Notes: generated from the letters alone by a model not told the origin. Numbered from the stretch's first letter, positions 8,116 through 16,091 are shown. The stretch: DNA of 36,320 nt from Fusobacterium sp. (GCA_019410665.1 DXSD01000008.1:1-36320), one strand, 5' to 3'. Translations and numbers: made by a program.

Positions 8116-8142
8116 AATTGAGGTTGTTAAACAGCCTCAATT
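8116..8142 (+). repeat. Hairpin between nupC and cdd
   Basis: An 11-bp stem (AATTGAGGTTG with CAGCCTCAATT, one G-T pair) with a 5-nt loop sits in the only sizeable gap inside the operon. It is followed by only a weak T stretch, so it may be an mRNA processing or stability element, or a leaky terminator protecting the upstream part of the transcript. Confidence 0.6.
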
Positions 8143-8160
8143 TCTATAAAGGAGGATGGT

Positions 8161-8577
8161 ATGGAAAAAATATTTAAACAGTATAAAGATATCTTAGATA
8201 AGGCCTTTGAAGCTATGGAGAAAGCTTACGCTCCATATTCTAAATACCATGTTGGTGCCTGTGTAAAAACTAAAGATGGAAAGTATCATATAGGAGCTAA
8301 TATAGAAAATGCTTCTTATGGACTTACTAACTGTGCTGAAAGAAGTGCTCTATTTCATGTATACTCTTTAGGATATAGACAAAGTGATATTGAATCTATG
8401 GCATTAGTTACTAGAGGAAACACTTTAGGTACACCATGTGGAGCTTGTAGACAGGTTATGATTGAACTTTTAAATAAAGATACCCCTGTGGTTATTGCTA
8501 ATACTAGTTCACAAGCAATGGTTACAAATATTGTTGAGCTTTTACCATTTTCTTTTACAAGTGATGATTTAAAATAG
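8161..8577 (+). CDS. cdd: Cytidine deaminase
   Basis: The enzyme deaminates cytidine and deoxycytidine to uridine and deoxyuridine, which udp then cleaves. The 138-aa homotetrameric type is identified by the zinc site: C58-A-E60 (Cys ligand and catalytic Glu) and PCGAC with C93 and C96. The ANIENASYG segment (47-54) is the nucleoside-binding stretch. The ribosome site GGAGG precedes the start by 5 nt; an earlier ATG at 8156 touches the ribosome site and is not used. It is followed after 11 nt by deoD. Confidence 0.96.
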   Translation: MEKIFKQYKDILDKAFEAMEKAYAPYSKYHVGACVKTKDGKYHIGANIENASYGLTNCAERSALFHVYSLGYRQSDIESMALVTRGNTLGTPCGACRQVMIELLNKDTPVVIANTSSQAMVTNIVELLPFSFTSDDLK

Positions 8578-8588
8578 GAGGAGATTAT

Positions 8589-9299
8589 ATGACACCACAT
8601 AACAACGCAAAATTAGGAGAGATAGCTAAAAATGTTTTAATGCCAGGAGACCCTTTAAGAGCTAAATTTATAGCTGAAACTTTCTTAGAAAATATAAAAC
8701 AAGTTAACTCAGTTAGAAATATGCTTGCCTTTACAGGAACATATAAAGGAAAAGAGATTACTGTTATGGCTTCTGGAATGGGAATGCCTTCAATTGGAAT
8801 CTACTCTTATGAATTATTCAATGTATATGGAGTAGAAAGTATTGTTCGTGTTGGTTCTGCTGGAGCATACGTTGACAAATTAGATGTATATGATGTTGTT
8901 CTTGCTGATTCAGCTTGGAGCCAATCAACTTTTGCTCATACTCAAAATGGATATGAAAGCGATACTACTTATCCAGATAAAGAATTAAATGAAAAAATCA
9001 TAAAAACAGCTGAAAAATTAGGAATTCCTTTACATGTAGAGAAAATACATTCAAGTGATGTTTTTTATACTGAACCAAATGTAGATAGCTACAAAGAGCA
9101 TTTTGCTAAACATGGATGTACTTGTGTTGAGATGGAAAGCTTTGCTTTATTCCACAATGCTAAAGTATTAGGTAAGAAAGCAGCTTGTTTATTAACTATC
9201 TCTGATTCTTTTACTTCTCACAAAGTTACAACTGCTGAAGAGAGACAGACAGCTTTCACTAAGATGATGGAGATAGCTTTAGAAACTTTTGTTGACTAA
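8589..9299 (+). CDS. deoD: Purine nucleoside phosphorylase, DeoD type
   Basis: The hexameric bacterial PNP splits purine (deoxy)nucleosides with phosphate. The 236 aa fit. Motifs are LMPGDPLRAKFIAE (17-30), the family signature ASGMGMPSIGIYSYEL (61-76), a VEMESFAL ribose-site segment, and LTISDSF, whose Asp is the general acid in DeoD enzymes. It lies between cdd and deoB with short gaps and its own GGAGG ribosome site. Confidence 0.96.
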   Translation: MTPHNNAKLGEIAKNVLMPGDPLRAKFIAETFLENIKQVNSVRNMLAFTGTYKGKEITVMASGMGMPSIGIYSYELFNVYGVESIVRVGSAGAYVDKLDVYDVVLADSAWSQSTFAHTQNGYESDTTYPDKELNEKIIKTAEKLGIPLHVEKIHSSDVFYTEPNVDSYKEHFAKHGCTCVEMESFALFHNAKVLGKKAACLLTISDSFTSHKVTTAEERQTAFTKMMEIALETFVD

Positions 9300-9311
9300 A
9301 AAGGAGAAATT

Positions 9312-10502
9312 ATGAAAAAATATAGAAGAATTTTTACTATAGTTCTTGATTCTTTGGGGATTGGTGCTATGAAAGATTCTAATAAATATGGAGATAATGG
9401 AGTAGATACTCTTGGAAATATTGCTAAATCAGTTTCCTCTTTTAATATTCCAAATCTTCAAAAATTAGGAATTGCAAACCTTCATCCTATACAACATATA
9501 GCTCCTTCAGATGAGCCTTTAGGATACTTTGCTGCTCTTAATGAAGCTAGTGTTGGAAAAGATACTATGACAGGACACTGGGAAATGATGGGATTACATA
9601 TTCAAAAACCTTTCCAAACATTTACTGATACTGGTTTTCCTAAAGAGTTAATAGATGAGCTAGAAAAAAGATGTGGGCGTAAAGTAGTTGGAAATAAATC
9701 TGCTAGTGGTACTGAGATCTTAGATGAATTTGGAGAGTACGAGATAGCTACTGGAGATATGATTGTTTATACAAGTGCTGATTCTGTTTTACAAATTTGT
9801 GGACATGAAAAATATATGGGGCTTGAAAATCTTTATAAATATTGTGAAATAGCTAGAGAACTTACTATGAAAGATGAGTGGAAAGTAGGAAGAATAATAG
9901 CTAGACCATATGTAGGTGAGAGAAAAGGAGAGTTTAAAAGAACTAGTAATAGGCATGACTACGCTTTAAAACCTTATGGTCAAACTGCTCTTAATGCTCT
10001 TAAAAATGCTGGTTTAGATGTAATTTCTGTAGGAAAAATCAACGATATCTTTGATGGTGAGGGAATTACAGAAGCTCATAAGTCTAAGAGTTCTGTGCAC
10101 GGTATGGAACAAACTATCGAGCTTGCTGATAAAGATTTTACTGGACTTTGCTTTGTAAATCTAGTTGATTTTGATGCTCTATGGGGACATAGAAGAAATC
10201 CTCAAGGTTATGCTGAAGAGTTAGAAAAGTTTGATAAAAATTTAGGAGTATTACTTTCTAAACTGAGAGAAGATGATCTATTAATACTTACTGCTGATCA
10301 TGGTAATGATCCTACTTATATAGGAACTGATCATACTAGAGAGCAGGTTCCTTTTATAGCTTACTCTCCTTCTCATAAAGGAAGTGGAAGTTTAGGTGAA
10401 TTTGATACCTTTGCTACTATTGGAGCTACTATAGCTGATAACTTTGATGTTATAATGCCTGAAAATACAATTGGTAAATCTATTTTAGATAAATTAAGTT
10501 AG
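9312..10502 (+). CDS. deoB: Phosphopentomutase
   Basis: The enzyme converts (deoxy)ribose 1-phosphate from the phosphorylases to the 5-phosphate. The 396 aa belong to the alkaline phosphatase superfamily with metal ligands in VLDSLGIGAMKD (11-22), LTADHGNDPTY and TDHTRE. The phosphorylated threonine is expected in KDTMTGHWE (about residue 85), by analogy with the Bacillus cereus enzyme. It is followed by deoC with essentially no gap. Confidence 0.97.
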   Translation: MKKYRRIFTIVLDSLGIGAMKDSNKYGDNGVDTLGNIAKSVSSFNIPNLQKLGIANLHPIQHIAPSDEPLGYFAALNEASVGKDTMTGHWEMMGLHIQKPFQTFTDTGFPKELIDELEKRCGRKVVGNKSASGTEILDEFGEYEIATGDMIVYTSADSVLQICGHEKYMGLENLYKYCEIARELTMKDEWKVGRIIARPYVGERKGEFKRTSNRHDYALKPYGQTALNALKNAGLDVISVGKINDIFDGEGITEAHKSKSSVHGMEQTIELADKDFTGLCFVNLVDFDALWGHRRNPQGYAEELEKFDKNLGVLLSKLREDDLLILTADHGNDPTYIGTDHTREQVPFIAYSPSHKGSGSLGEFDTFATIGATIADNFDVIMPENTIGKSILDKLS

Positions 10503-10514
10503 GAGAAAATGTAT

Positions 10515-11186
10515 ATGGATAAAAATAAAATTTTAGCTGCTGTAGATCATACCCTTTTAACTCAGACAGCTACTTGGGAAGAAATTAAGCAAATACTTGA
10601 TGATGGTATTAAATATGGGGCTGCCTCTGCATGTATTCCAGCTTCTTATGTTAAAAGAGCAAAAGATTATGTAGATGGTAAATTAGCTATCTGTACAGTA
10701 ATAGGTTTCCCTAATGGATACTCTACAACTGCTGTAAAAGTTTTTGAAACAGAAGATGCTATAAAAAATGGTGCTGATGAGATAGATATGGTTATCAATA
10801 TTGGAGATGTAAAAAATGGAGATTACCAATCTATTTTAGAGGAGATAAAAGCAATCCATAAAGCTTGTAATGGAAAGATTCTTAAAGTAATTATCGAGAC
10901 ATGTCTTTTAACTGAAGAGGAGAAAATAAAGATGTGTGAAGTTGTTACAGAATCAGGAGCAGAGTATATAAAAACATCTACAGGATTTTCTACTGGAGGG
11001 GCTACATTTGATGATATAGCTTTAATGAAAAAATATGTAGGAAAGGATGTTAAAATAAAAGCAGCTGGTGGTATATCATCACTAGAAGATGCAGAAAAGT
11101 TTATGGAGCTTGGAGCTGACAGACTTGGAACAAGTAGAATAGTTAAAATAATCAAAGGACAAGAGGTTCCTAAAAACTCTTACTAA
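10515..11186 (+). CDS. deoC: Deoxyribose-phosphate aldolase
   Basis: The enzyme splits 2-deoxyribose 5-phosphate into glyceraldehyde 3-phosphate and acetaldehyde, so DNA nucleosides enter central metabolism. It is a class I aldolase; the Schiff-base lysine is in EYIKTSTGFSTGG (K153 with the start used here), with the second active-site lysine in the KIKAAGG segment. An ATG at 10509 is in frame, but it lies only 3 nt from the AGGAG ribosome site; the ATG at 10515 lies 9 nt from it and gives the more usual N-terminus (MDKNKILAAVDHT). It is the last gene of the salvage operon proper; no terminator is seen after it. Confidence 0.95.
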   Translation: MDKNKILAAVDHTLLTQTATWEEIKQILDDGIKYGAASACIPASYVKRAKDYVDGKLAICTVIGFPNGYSTTAVKVFETEDAIKNGADEIDMVINIGDVKNGDYQSILEEIKAIHKACNGKILKVIIETCLLTEEEKIKMCEVVTESGAEYIKTSTGFSTGGATFDDIALMKKYVGKDVKIKAAGGISSLEDAEKFMELGADRLGTSRIVKIIKGQEVPKNSY

Positions 11187-11257
11187 TCTTATTTAGAATT
11201 TACTTAATCTAATAGAATTTAGGGAAAGCCAAATTAAAGATACAAAAGGAGTTTCAT

Positions 11258-11986
11258 ATGAAGAAAAAAGTTTTAGTATTTTCATTAATAATTTCAAGTA
11301 TTGTATTTTGTGCTGGACCAAAAGTTCCATATACAAATGAAGGATTTTATAGTAACGAACAGATTCAAAAACCTATAAATTTTGTTTCTGTTGAAACTAT
11401 TAGAAAAAGCTTAGAAGGAGTAGGTCCTATCAATGTTAGTTTTGATATTGATGATACTTTACTTCATTCAAGTGGTTACTTTAGATATGGACAAGATTAT
11501 TTTCAAATTCCAAATGATAAAAGAGGGGAGCTAAGTTATCTCTATAATCAAAAATTCTGGGATTATTTAGCTGAAATGGGAGATGAACACTCTATTCCTA
11601 AAGAGTCAACTAAAGAGCTTATAAAAATGCATTTAGATAGAGGAGACCAAGTTTTCTTCATAACAGGAAGAACTAAACACTCTAAAGATAAAAATTATAC
11701 TTCTACAAAACTTTCTAAAACTTTAAAAAGATTTTTCGATCTGCCTAAAGAAATTTATGTAGAATATACTGGTGAAACTCCTTTAGATGGCTATAAATAT
11801 GATAAAAGTTATTACATAAAAAAACATGATGTTTCTATCCACTATGGAGATAGTGATGATGATATTTTAGCTGCTAGAGAGGTTGGAATAAGAGGAATTC
11901 GTATTCAAAGAGCGTATAATTCAACTAATCCTCAAAAAATGAATGGAGGTTATGGAGAAGAAGTTCTTATTAATTCTGCTTGGTAA
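11258..11986 (+). CDS. aphA: Secreted class B acid phosphatase (AphA-like)
   Basis: The 242 aa begin with a signal peptide (KKK, then a hydrophobic stretch to FCAGP, cleavage near residue 19-20). The HAD-fold motifs are FDIDDT at 62-67 (nucleophile D63, acid/base D65), FFITGRT, and IHYGDSDDDI, with the length and spacing of class B nonspecific acid phosphatases, which hydrolyse nucleotides in the periplasm. It lies 71 nt after deoC with no terminator between, on the same strand, so it may be cotranscribed. A role in turning nucleotides into nucleosides for NupC is an inference from context. A lipobox is unlikely, since the residue before Cys is Phe. Confidence 0.88.
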   Translation: MKKKVLVFSLIISSIVFCAGPKVPYTNEGFYSNEQIQKPINFVSVETIRKSLEGVGPINVSFDIDDTLLHSSGYFRYGQDYFQIPNDKRGELSYLYNQKFWDYLAEMGDEHSIPKESTKELIKMHLDRGDQVFFITGRTKHSKDKNYTSTKLSKTLKRFFDLPKEIYVEYTGETPLDGYKYDKSYYIKKHDVSIHYGDSDDDILAAREVGIRGIRIQRAYNSTNPQKMNGGYGEEVLINSAW

Positions 11987-12043
11987 GTATTATAATTTTT
12001 TAAATTAGTAATTACTTGTATTTTATCTCTTAAGAAGAAAAAG

Positions 12044-12098
12044 AAAAGGAAAAAATTACTATAGTGGACTAAGCCATTAAAAGTAACTTTTTCCTTTT
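12044..12098. terminator. Convergent bidirectional hairpin terminator (aphA / marR)
   Basis: The 17-nt arms at 12044-12060 (AAAAGGAAAAAATTACT) and 12082-12098 (AGTAACTTTTTCCTTTT) pair with one mismatch. The loop holds a smaller stem (AGTGG / CCATT). It lies between the convergent ends of aphA and marR and has A- and T-runs on either side. Confidence 0.8.
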
Positions 12099-12107
12099 TT
12101 CTATCAC

Positions 12108-12527
12108 TTATTTAGAATCTGAAATCTCTTTACAGATTTTCTTTAAAATATTTTCTATACATGCCTTTTCTTCTAAAGATAAAATAGATACTATTTTTTT
12201 TGAATATTCATCTTCATAAACTTTAATTTGAGGTATAGTTATTTTTGCTTTCTCTGTTAAATATAGTGAATATGCTCTCTTATCACTAGGATTTTCTCTT
12301 TTTTCCAAATAATCTTTTTTCTCTAAGTTATCTACCATAGCCTTCACTGTATTTTTATCTTTATCCAATCCTAAAGCTAAATCCATCTGAGATACTCCCT
12401 CTTTCTCACTAAGAAGATTCAATAATATAAACTGCTCTGGAGTTATATCATAAGACTCAAATGCTTTAGTCATAAACTTATAGATTTTTCTTGCTGTATA
12501 GCATATTTCATATCCTAAAGATTCCAT
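12108..12527 (-). CDS. MarR-family transcriptional regulator
   Basis: The 139 aa have the winged-helix pattern: VSQMDLALGLDKDKNTVKAM is the recognition region (about 45-64), and DKRAYSLYLTEKA (about 83-95) is the wing and family signature. MarR proteins are dimeric repressors released by small ligands or oxidation. It starts 18 nt after the end of the metallo-hydrolase gene and has its own ribosome site (AGGAG), so the two form an operon. The near-palindrome inside the operon promoter (13471-13486) is a likely autoregulatory site. The ligand is unknown. Only one Cys pair region (C128/C134-like, late helices) is present, so redox sensing is not evident. Confidence 0.9.
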   Translation of the reverse strand: MESLGYEICYTARKIYKFMTKAFESYDITPEQFILLNLLSEKEGVSQMDLALGLDKDKNTVKAMVDNLEKKDYLEKRENPSDKRAYSLYLTEKAKITIPQIKVYEDEYSKKIVSILSLEEKACIENILKKICKEISDSK

Positions 12528-12545
12528 TTTTTGCTCCTATTGTAA

Positions 12546-13433
12546 TTATTTTTTTAGAGCTTCTTCTGCATTTAAAATTAAATTATTTAAATATATATCC
12601 ATTTCATTTTCAGTTAAAATAAAAGGATTCTTCGCTCCATCTTTTGCAGATCCTATCTCTATTAATTTTTCATATCCTTCATCTAAGAACAGATGTGCAG
12701 TTAAAGCTACTCTAGCACCATTTTCCTTTGCAATTTCAGAAAAATACTCAGCTGATTCTTTATATTTTTGTTGTAGTTCTCTATCTTTAGGTACTCCTGT
12801 TCCTCCCCATAAAATAGCAGTATACTCTTTTCCATTCTCTGTAACAGGGAATAAAAGTGAGATTCCTCCCGGTGTATGTCCTGGAGTTTCAACTATTGTA
12901 AAATCAACTCCTCCTAAACTTATTTTATCTTGATCTTTTACAAAAATATCTATCTTAGTTTTAGGAGAACGAGGAGAGTTCGCACCAACATTTAGATTAT
13001 ACATTAAATCTGTATCTACCTTTGTTAATACAGTTTTTGCTCCATACTTTTCTCTAAGGTAATTAGCTCCACCATAATGGTCTCCATGTCCATGAGTAAT
13101 TATTATATATTTTAAATTTTTAGGATCTAATCCTAATTTTGTTAATTCAGTTTCTATTAACTCTCCATCTTTATCATCCCACATAGCATCTATTAGGACA
13201 ATTCCTTCTGGTGTGTTTATTGCCCAAGCTACTACACTTACACTTCCAATACAATAAACATTATCAAAAACCTTTGTTGTAGCTAAACGTGTATCATCAT
13301 GTAAATACTCCATTGGTGTTTTTTCTCTTCCATCAATTGTTCTTAACTCTGATATATTCATAGAACCCTCTGCTAATAATATTGTACCACATAAAAAATA
13401 TCCCATACAAATTTTTTTTATCAAATTATTCAT
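12546..13433 (-). CDS. Secreted metallo-beta-lactamase-fold hydrolase, B3-like
   Basis: The 295 aa begin with a signal peptide (about 1-22, ILLAEG). The zinc site reads HGHGDH at 114-119, H186 in TPGHTPGG and H247 in LTAHLF, the spacing and third-histidine context of subclass B3 and related hydrolases. The fold also shows the LIDAMWDD strand and the GGVDF strand. Whether it hydrolyses beta-lactams, lactones or another ester cannot be told. It heads an operon with a MarR regulator, which suggests induction by a small molecule, perhaps the substrate. The promoter is at 13466-13495. Confidence 0.85.
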   Translation of the reverse strand: MNNLIKKICMGYFLCGTILLAEGSMNISELRTIDGREKTPMEYLHDDTRLATTKVFDNVYCIGSVSVVAWAINTPEGIVLIDAMWDDKDGELIETELTKLGLDPKNLKYIIITHGHGDHYGGANYLREKYGAKTVLTKVDTDLMYNLNVGANSPRSPKTKIDIFVKDQDKISLGGVDFTIVETPGHTPGGISLLFPVTENGKEYTAILWGGTGVPKDRELQQKYKESAEYFSEIAKENGARVALTAHLFLDEGYEKLIEIGSAKDGAKNPFILTENEMDIYLNNLILNAEEALKK

Positions 13434-13465
13434 TTTTTCTCCTCCTGTAAAAAAATCTATACTTT

Positions 13466-13495
13466 ATTTTAGTATGTATACGTACTATTTGTCAA
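13466..13495 (-). promoter_or_regulatory. Promoter of the metallo-hydrolase / marR operon
   Basis: On the minus strand, TTGACA (13495-13490), an 18-nt spacer and TAAAAT (13471-13466) lie 33 nt upstream of the start codon. Confidence 0.75.
13471..13486. promoter_or_regulatory. Candidate MarR operator, 16-bp near-palindrome
   Basis: AGTATGTATACGTACT is symmetric except for one base pair, and it occupies the spacer between the -35 and -10. A bound dimer there would block RNA polymerase. The regulator is encoded in the same operon. Confidence 0.65.
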
Positions 13496-13510
13496 GATAT
13501 TTTTTTAGAA

Positions 13511-13550
13511 AAAAAAGACTATCACAATTAAATAATTGTAATAGCCTCTT
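13511..13550 (-). terminator. Intrinsic terminator after trxA
   Basis: On the minus strand, GGCTATTACAATTA pairs with AATTGTGATAGTC, followed by a U-run. It separates trxA from the promoter of the next operon. Confidence 0.8.
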
Positions 13551-13570
13551 CTCTAACTTTTTATATTTAA

Positions 13571-13885
13571 TTAATATTTAGCAAATCCTAGTAAATCCTC
13601 TTTAGGAATAAGTCCTACAACTTTATTTACTACCTCTCCATTTTTGAAAAGTAATAGTGTAGGTATACTCATCACTCTAAATTGAGCAGCTAATTCCTCT
13701 TCTTCATCTATATTTATTTTTGCTATCTTTACAGCTCCAGCTAACTCTGTATCTGCCTCTTCTAAAATAGGTGCTAAAGCTTTACAAGGTCCACACCATG
13801 AAGCCCAAAAATCAACTACTACAGGCTCTTTTGATTGTAATACCTCTTTTTCAAAATTCTCTTTTGTTATATGTAAAATTGCCAT
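13571..13885 (-). CDS. trxA: Thioredoxin
   Basis: The 104-aa protein has the classical redox motif WCGPC at 30-34, the cis-proline segment MSIPTL and the usual length. The frame is open 105 nt further upstream, but the ribosome site GGGAGGAG lies 6 nt before the ATG at 13885, and the resulting N-terminus (MAILHITKENF) matches thioredoxins, so that start is used. It has its own promoter (13937-13965) and terminator. It reduces disulfides in cytoplasmic proteins such as ribonucleotide reductase. Confidence 0.95.
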   Translation of the reverse strand: MAILHITKENFEKEVLQSKEPVVVDFWASWCGPCKALAPILEEADTELAGAVKIAKINIDEEEELAAQFRVMSIPTLLLFKNGEVVNKVVGLIPKEDLLGFAKY

Positions 13886-13936
13886 ACTATTCTCCTCCCT
13901 TTTATAGAATTGATATCTTTTCAAATTTATACTACT

Positions 13937-13965
13937 ATTATATACTATTTTTATCTTTTTGTCTA
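13937..13965 (-). promoter_or_regulatory. Promoter of trxA
   Basis: On the minus strand, TAGACA (13965-13960), a 17-nt spacer and TATAAT (13942-13937) lie 52 nt upstream of the trxA start. The same TAGACA variant of the -35 is seen before tex. Confidence 0.8.
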
Positions 13966-13992
13966 GAAATTTCTTTATTAATTTACTCAACT

Positions 13993-15255
13993 TTATTTTC
14001 TAACGATTCTATCAGCTACCATAGCAGCTCTTTTATTAGCTAATACATCATGAACTCTTACTATATCTACACCTTTTTCTATTCCTATTACAGTAGTTGC
14101 AACTGTTCCCTCTACTCTCTCTTGAGGTGGTAAATCATTTAATATTGTTCCTATAAATCTTTTTCTAGATGCTCCTAAAAGAATTCTTCCTAACTCTCTT
14201 AACTCCTCTAACCTTGATAAAACTTCTAAATTTTCATCTATACCTTTTCCAAAGCCAATTCCTGGATCTAATACAATATTCTCTCTAGAAATTCCATATT
14301 TATCTGCTATTTCAAAAGTTTTTCTATAAAACTTTTTCATAGAGGCTATAATATCCTCACTATACTCTTTTCCATCTTGATTATGCATAGCAATTATAGG
14401 AACCTCATAATCTCTTACAAGCTTAGCCATCTCTCCATTATCATACTGCAATCCCCAAATATCATTTAAAATATGAGCTCCAGCTTCAAAAGCAGCCTTA
14501 GCCACCCTGTATTTATAGGTATCAATAGAAACAATGGCTCCTAACTCTACAACTTTTTTTATAACTGGAATTACTCTTTCAATCTCTTCCTCATCACTTA
14601 TTTGAGTATGTCCAGGTCTAGTAGATTCTCCTCCAATATCTATTATATCAGCTCCCTCTTCCAACATTTTCTGGGCATGTTTTACAGCTTCCTCTACACT
14701 ATTATGCTCCCCACCATCTGAAAAAGAGTCTGGAGTAACATTTAGAATTCCCATTATTAAGGTTCTATTTCCTAATTCTAGCTCTTTATCTCTACATTTT
14801 AAAACCTGAGTATCTCTTTTTATATTTTTATATATCATAGGAGTAAATCTTATTCCATTTATATCTTGTTCATTATCAGTAACTTTAAATCCAAGTTTTT
14901 TATATATATTTACAGCACAGGGAGAGGAGTTTACAGTTAACTCTTTATCTTTGACTAGAGATAAAATCTTTTCAAATAACATCTTTCCAATTCCAGTTTT
15001 TTGATATGATTTTTTTACAAAGAAAAGACAGATATGCTGTCCTCCTTGAAGTCCTATAACACCAACTAACTCTTTTTTAGCATCATATGTTCCATAGATA
15101 TCAAAAGTATTTATTAGCTCTCTGCAGTCTAAAAATCTTCTAAACTCCTCTACTCCTCTACGATTATAGTTAAAAGCTTCACATTCTAAAAAAACATCCC
15201 AAATAAGTTTAAGAGCTTTGTTAATTTCTAATTTTTCAAGTTTTTTAATTTCCAT
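13993..15255 (-). CDS. folP: GNAT acetyltransferase domain fused to dihydropteroate synthase
   Basis: The 420-aa protein has two domains. Residues 1-145 are a GNAT N-acetyltransferase: the acetyl-CoA loop is QKTGIG at 85-90, with the late NSSPCAVNIYKKLGF segment. Residues about 150-420 are a complete dihydropteroate synthase, which joins p-aminobenzoate to the pterin pyrophosphate: NVTPDSFSDGG (172-182), DIGGESTRPG, LDPGIGFGK, GASRKRFIG and a terminal RVHDV are all present. DHPS is normally about 260-280 aa, so the N-terminal part is extra. The frame is open to a TTG at 15267, but that touches the ribosome site; ATG 15255, just after the folBK stop, is preferred. The acetyltransferase substrate is unknown. 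Confidence 0.93.
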   Translation of the reverse strand: MEIKKLEKLEINKALKLIWDVFLECEAFNYNRRGVEEFRRFLDCRELINTFDIYGTYDAKKELVGVIGLQGGQHICLFFVKKSYQKTGIGKMLFEKILSLVKDKELTVNSSPCAVNIYKKLGFKVTDNEQDINGIRFTPMIYKNIKRDTQVLKCRDKELELGNRTLIMGILNVTPDSFSDGGEHNSVEEAVKHAQKMLEEGADIIDIGGESTRPGHTQISDEEEIERVIPVIKKVVELGAIVSIDTYKYRVAKAAFEAGAHILNDIWGLQYDNGEMAKLVRDYEVPIIAMHNQDGKEYSEDIIASMKKFYRKTFEIADKYGISRENIVLDPGIGFGKGIDENLEVLSRLEELRELGRILLGASRKRFIGTILNDLPPQERVEGTVATTVIGIEKGVDIVRVHDVLANKRAAMVADRIVRK

Positions 15256-15256
15256 T

Positions 15257-16084
15257 TTATTTTTCAACTTCCTTTAATTTTCTAAGTAGTGTTGTTATAC
15301 TCTTTTTCTCTAGTGGATGAATATAGTTAGGAGCTATCTCAGAAAGTGGTTCTAAAACAAACTCTCTTTCACATATCCAAGGATGAGGAACAGCAAGATT
15401 TTCATCTTCAATAATCTCTTTATCATAAAATAGTATATCTATATCTATTATTCTAGGTCCCCATTTAATCTCTCTAACTCTTCCCATATCTAATTCTATT
15501 TTCAGTATTGATTTTAAAAACTCTTGAGCTATCATAAGAGTCTTTACTTCTAAACAAGCATTTAAAAAATTATCTTGTTCCAAATAACCAAAAGGTTCAG
15601 TTTCAAGGATAGTACTTGTTTTAATAACTTCAGTATTTTCTAGATTTCCAATAAGTTCAATGGCTTTTAAAAGATTTTCTCTCTTATCTCCCATATTACT
15701 TCCCAATGAAAGATAAACTCTATGCCATTTTCTACTTATCTCTACAGCAACATTTTCAAAGTGCATCTGCAATGGTGCCCATGGTTTTTTTACTATAACT
15801 TTAACCTCTTTTACTAAATCATATTTTTTTAAAACCATTTCAGCTATATTTTCAGCACAAGTTTCAATAAGATCGATACTCTTTTCCAAAAATATTTTTT
15901 CTACATCTTGAGCAACTAAACCATAGTGAACTGATTTTGTCAAATCACCAGTTTTCCCAGCTTCTCTCGTATCTACAGTAAGCTCTAAAGATACCAAAAA
16001 TTTCTGTCCTAATTTCTTTTCTTCTGGAAATACTCCATGAAATCCAATAAACTCTAAATTATTTATATATATTTTATCCATCAT
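15257..16084 (-). CDS. folBK: Bifunctional dihydroneopterin aldolase / HPPK
   Basis: Residues 1-119 are FolB, with GFHGVFPEEKKLGQ (catalytic Glu near 21-22) and the VIVKKPWAP segment (Lys near 100). Residues 121-275 are FolK, with YLSLGSNMGDKRENL (124-138) and the GPRIIDIDIL signature. The protein cleaves dihydroneopterin to 6-hydroxymethyl-dihydropterin and then pyrophosphorylates it, giving the substrate for FolP. FolB-FolK fusions are known, for example SulD of Streptococcus pneumoniae. Two adjacent ATG codons (16084 and 16081) could start it; the ribosome site is a modest GGTGA. It lies 7 nt after folE and directly before the folP fusion. Confidence 0.95.
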   Translation of the reverse strand: MMDKIYINNLEFIGFHGVFPEEKKLGQKFLVSLELTVDTREAGKTGDLTKSVHYGLVAQDVEKIFLEKSIDLIETCAENIAEMVLKKYDLVKEVKVIVKKPWAPLQMHFENVAVEISRKWHRVYLSLGSNMGDKRENLLKAIELIGNLENTEVIKTSTILETEPFGYLEQDNFLNACLEVKTLMIAQEFLKSILKIELDMGRVREIKWGPRIIDIDILFYDKEIIEDENLAVPHPWICEREFVLEPLSEIAPNYIHPLEKKSITTLLRKLKEVEK

Positions 16085-16091
16085 ATCACCA

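Noticed and set aside
12707..12892. A 61-codon minus-strand frame inside the metallo-hydrolase gene
   Set aside because: It is in another frame of a gene with complete zinc motifs and has no independent support.
13886..13990. N-terminal extension of thioredoxin by 35 codons
   Set aside because: The extension contains the promoter and ribosome site, and the resulting N-terminus does not match thioredoxins.
15256..15267. TTG start of the GNAT-FolP gene
   Set aside because: The TTG directly abuts the ribosome site; ATG 15255 follows with workable spacing and sits just after the folBK stop.
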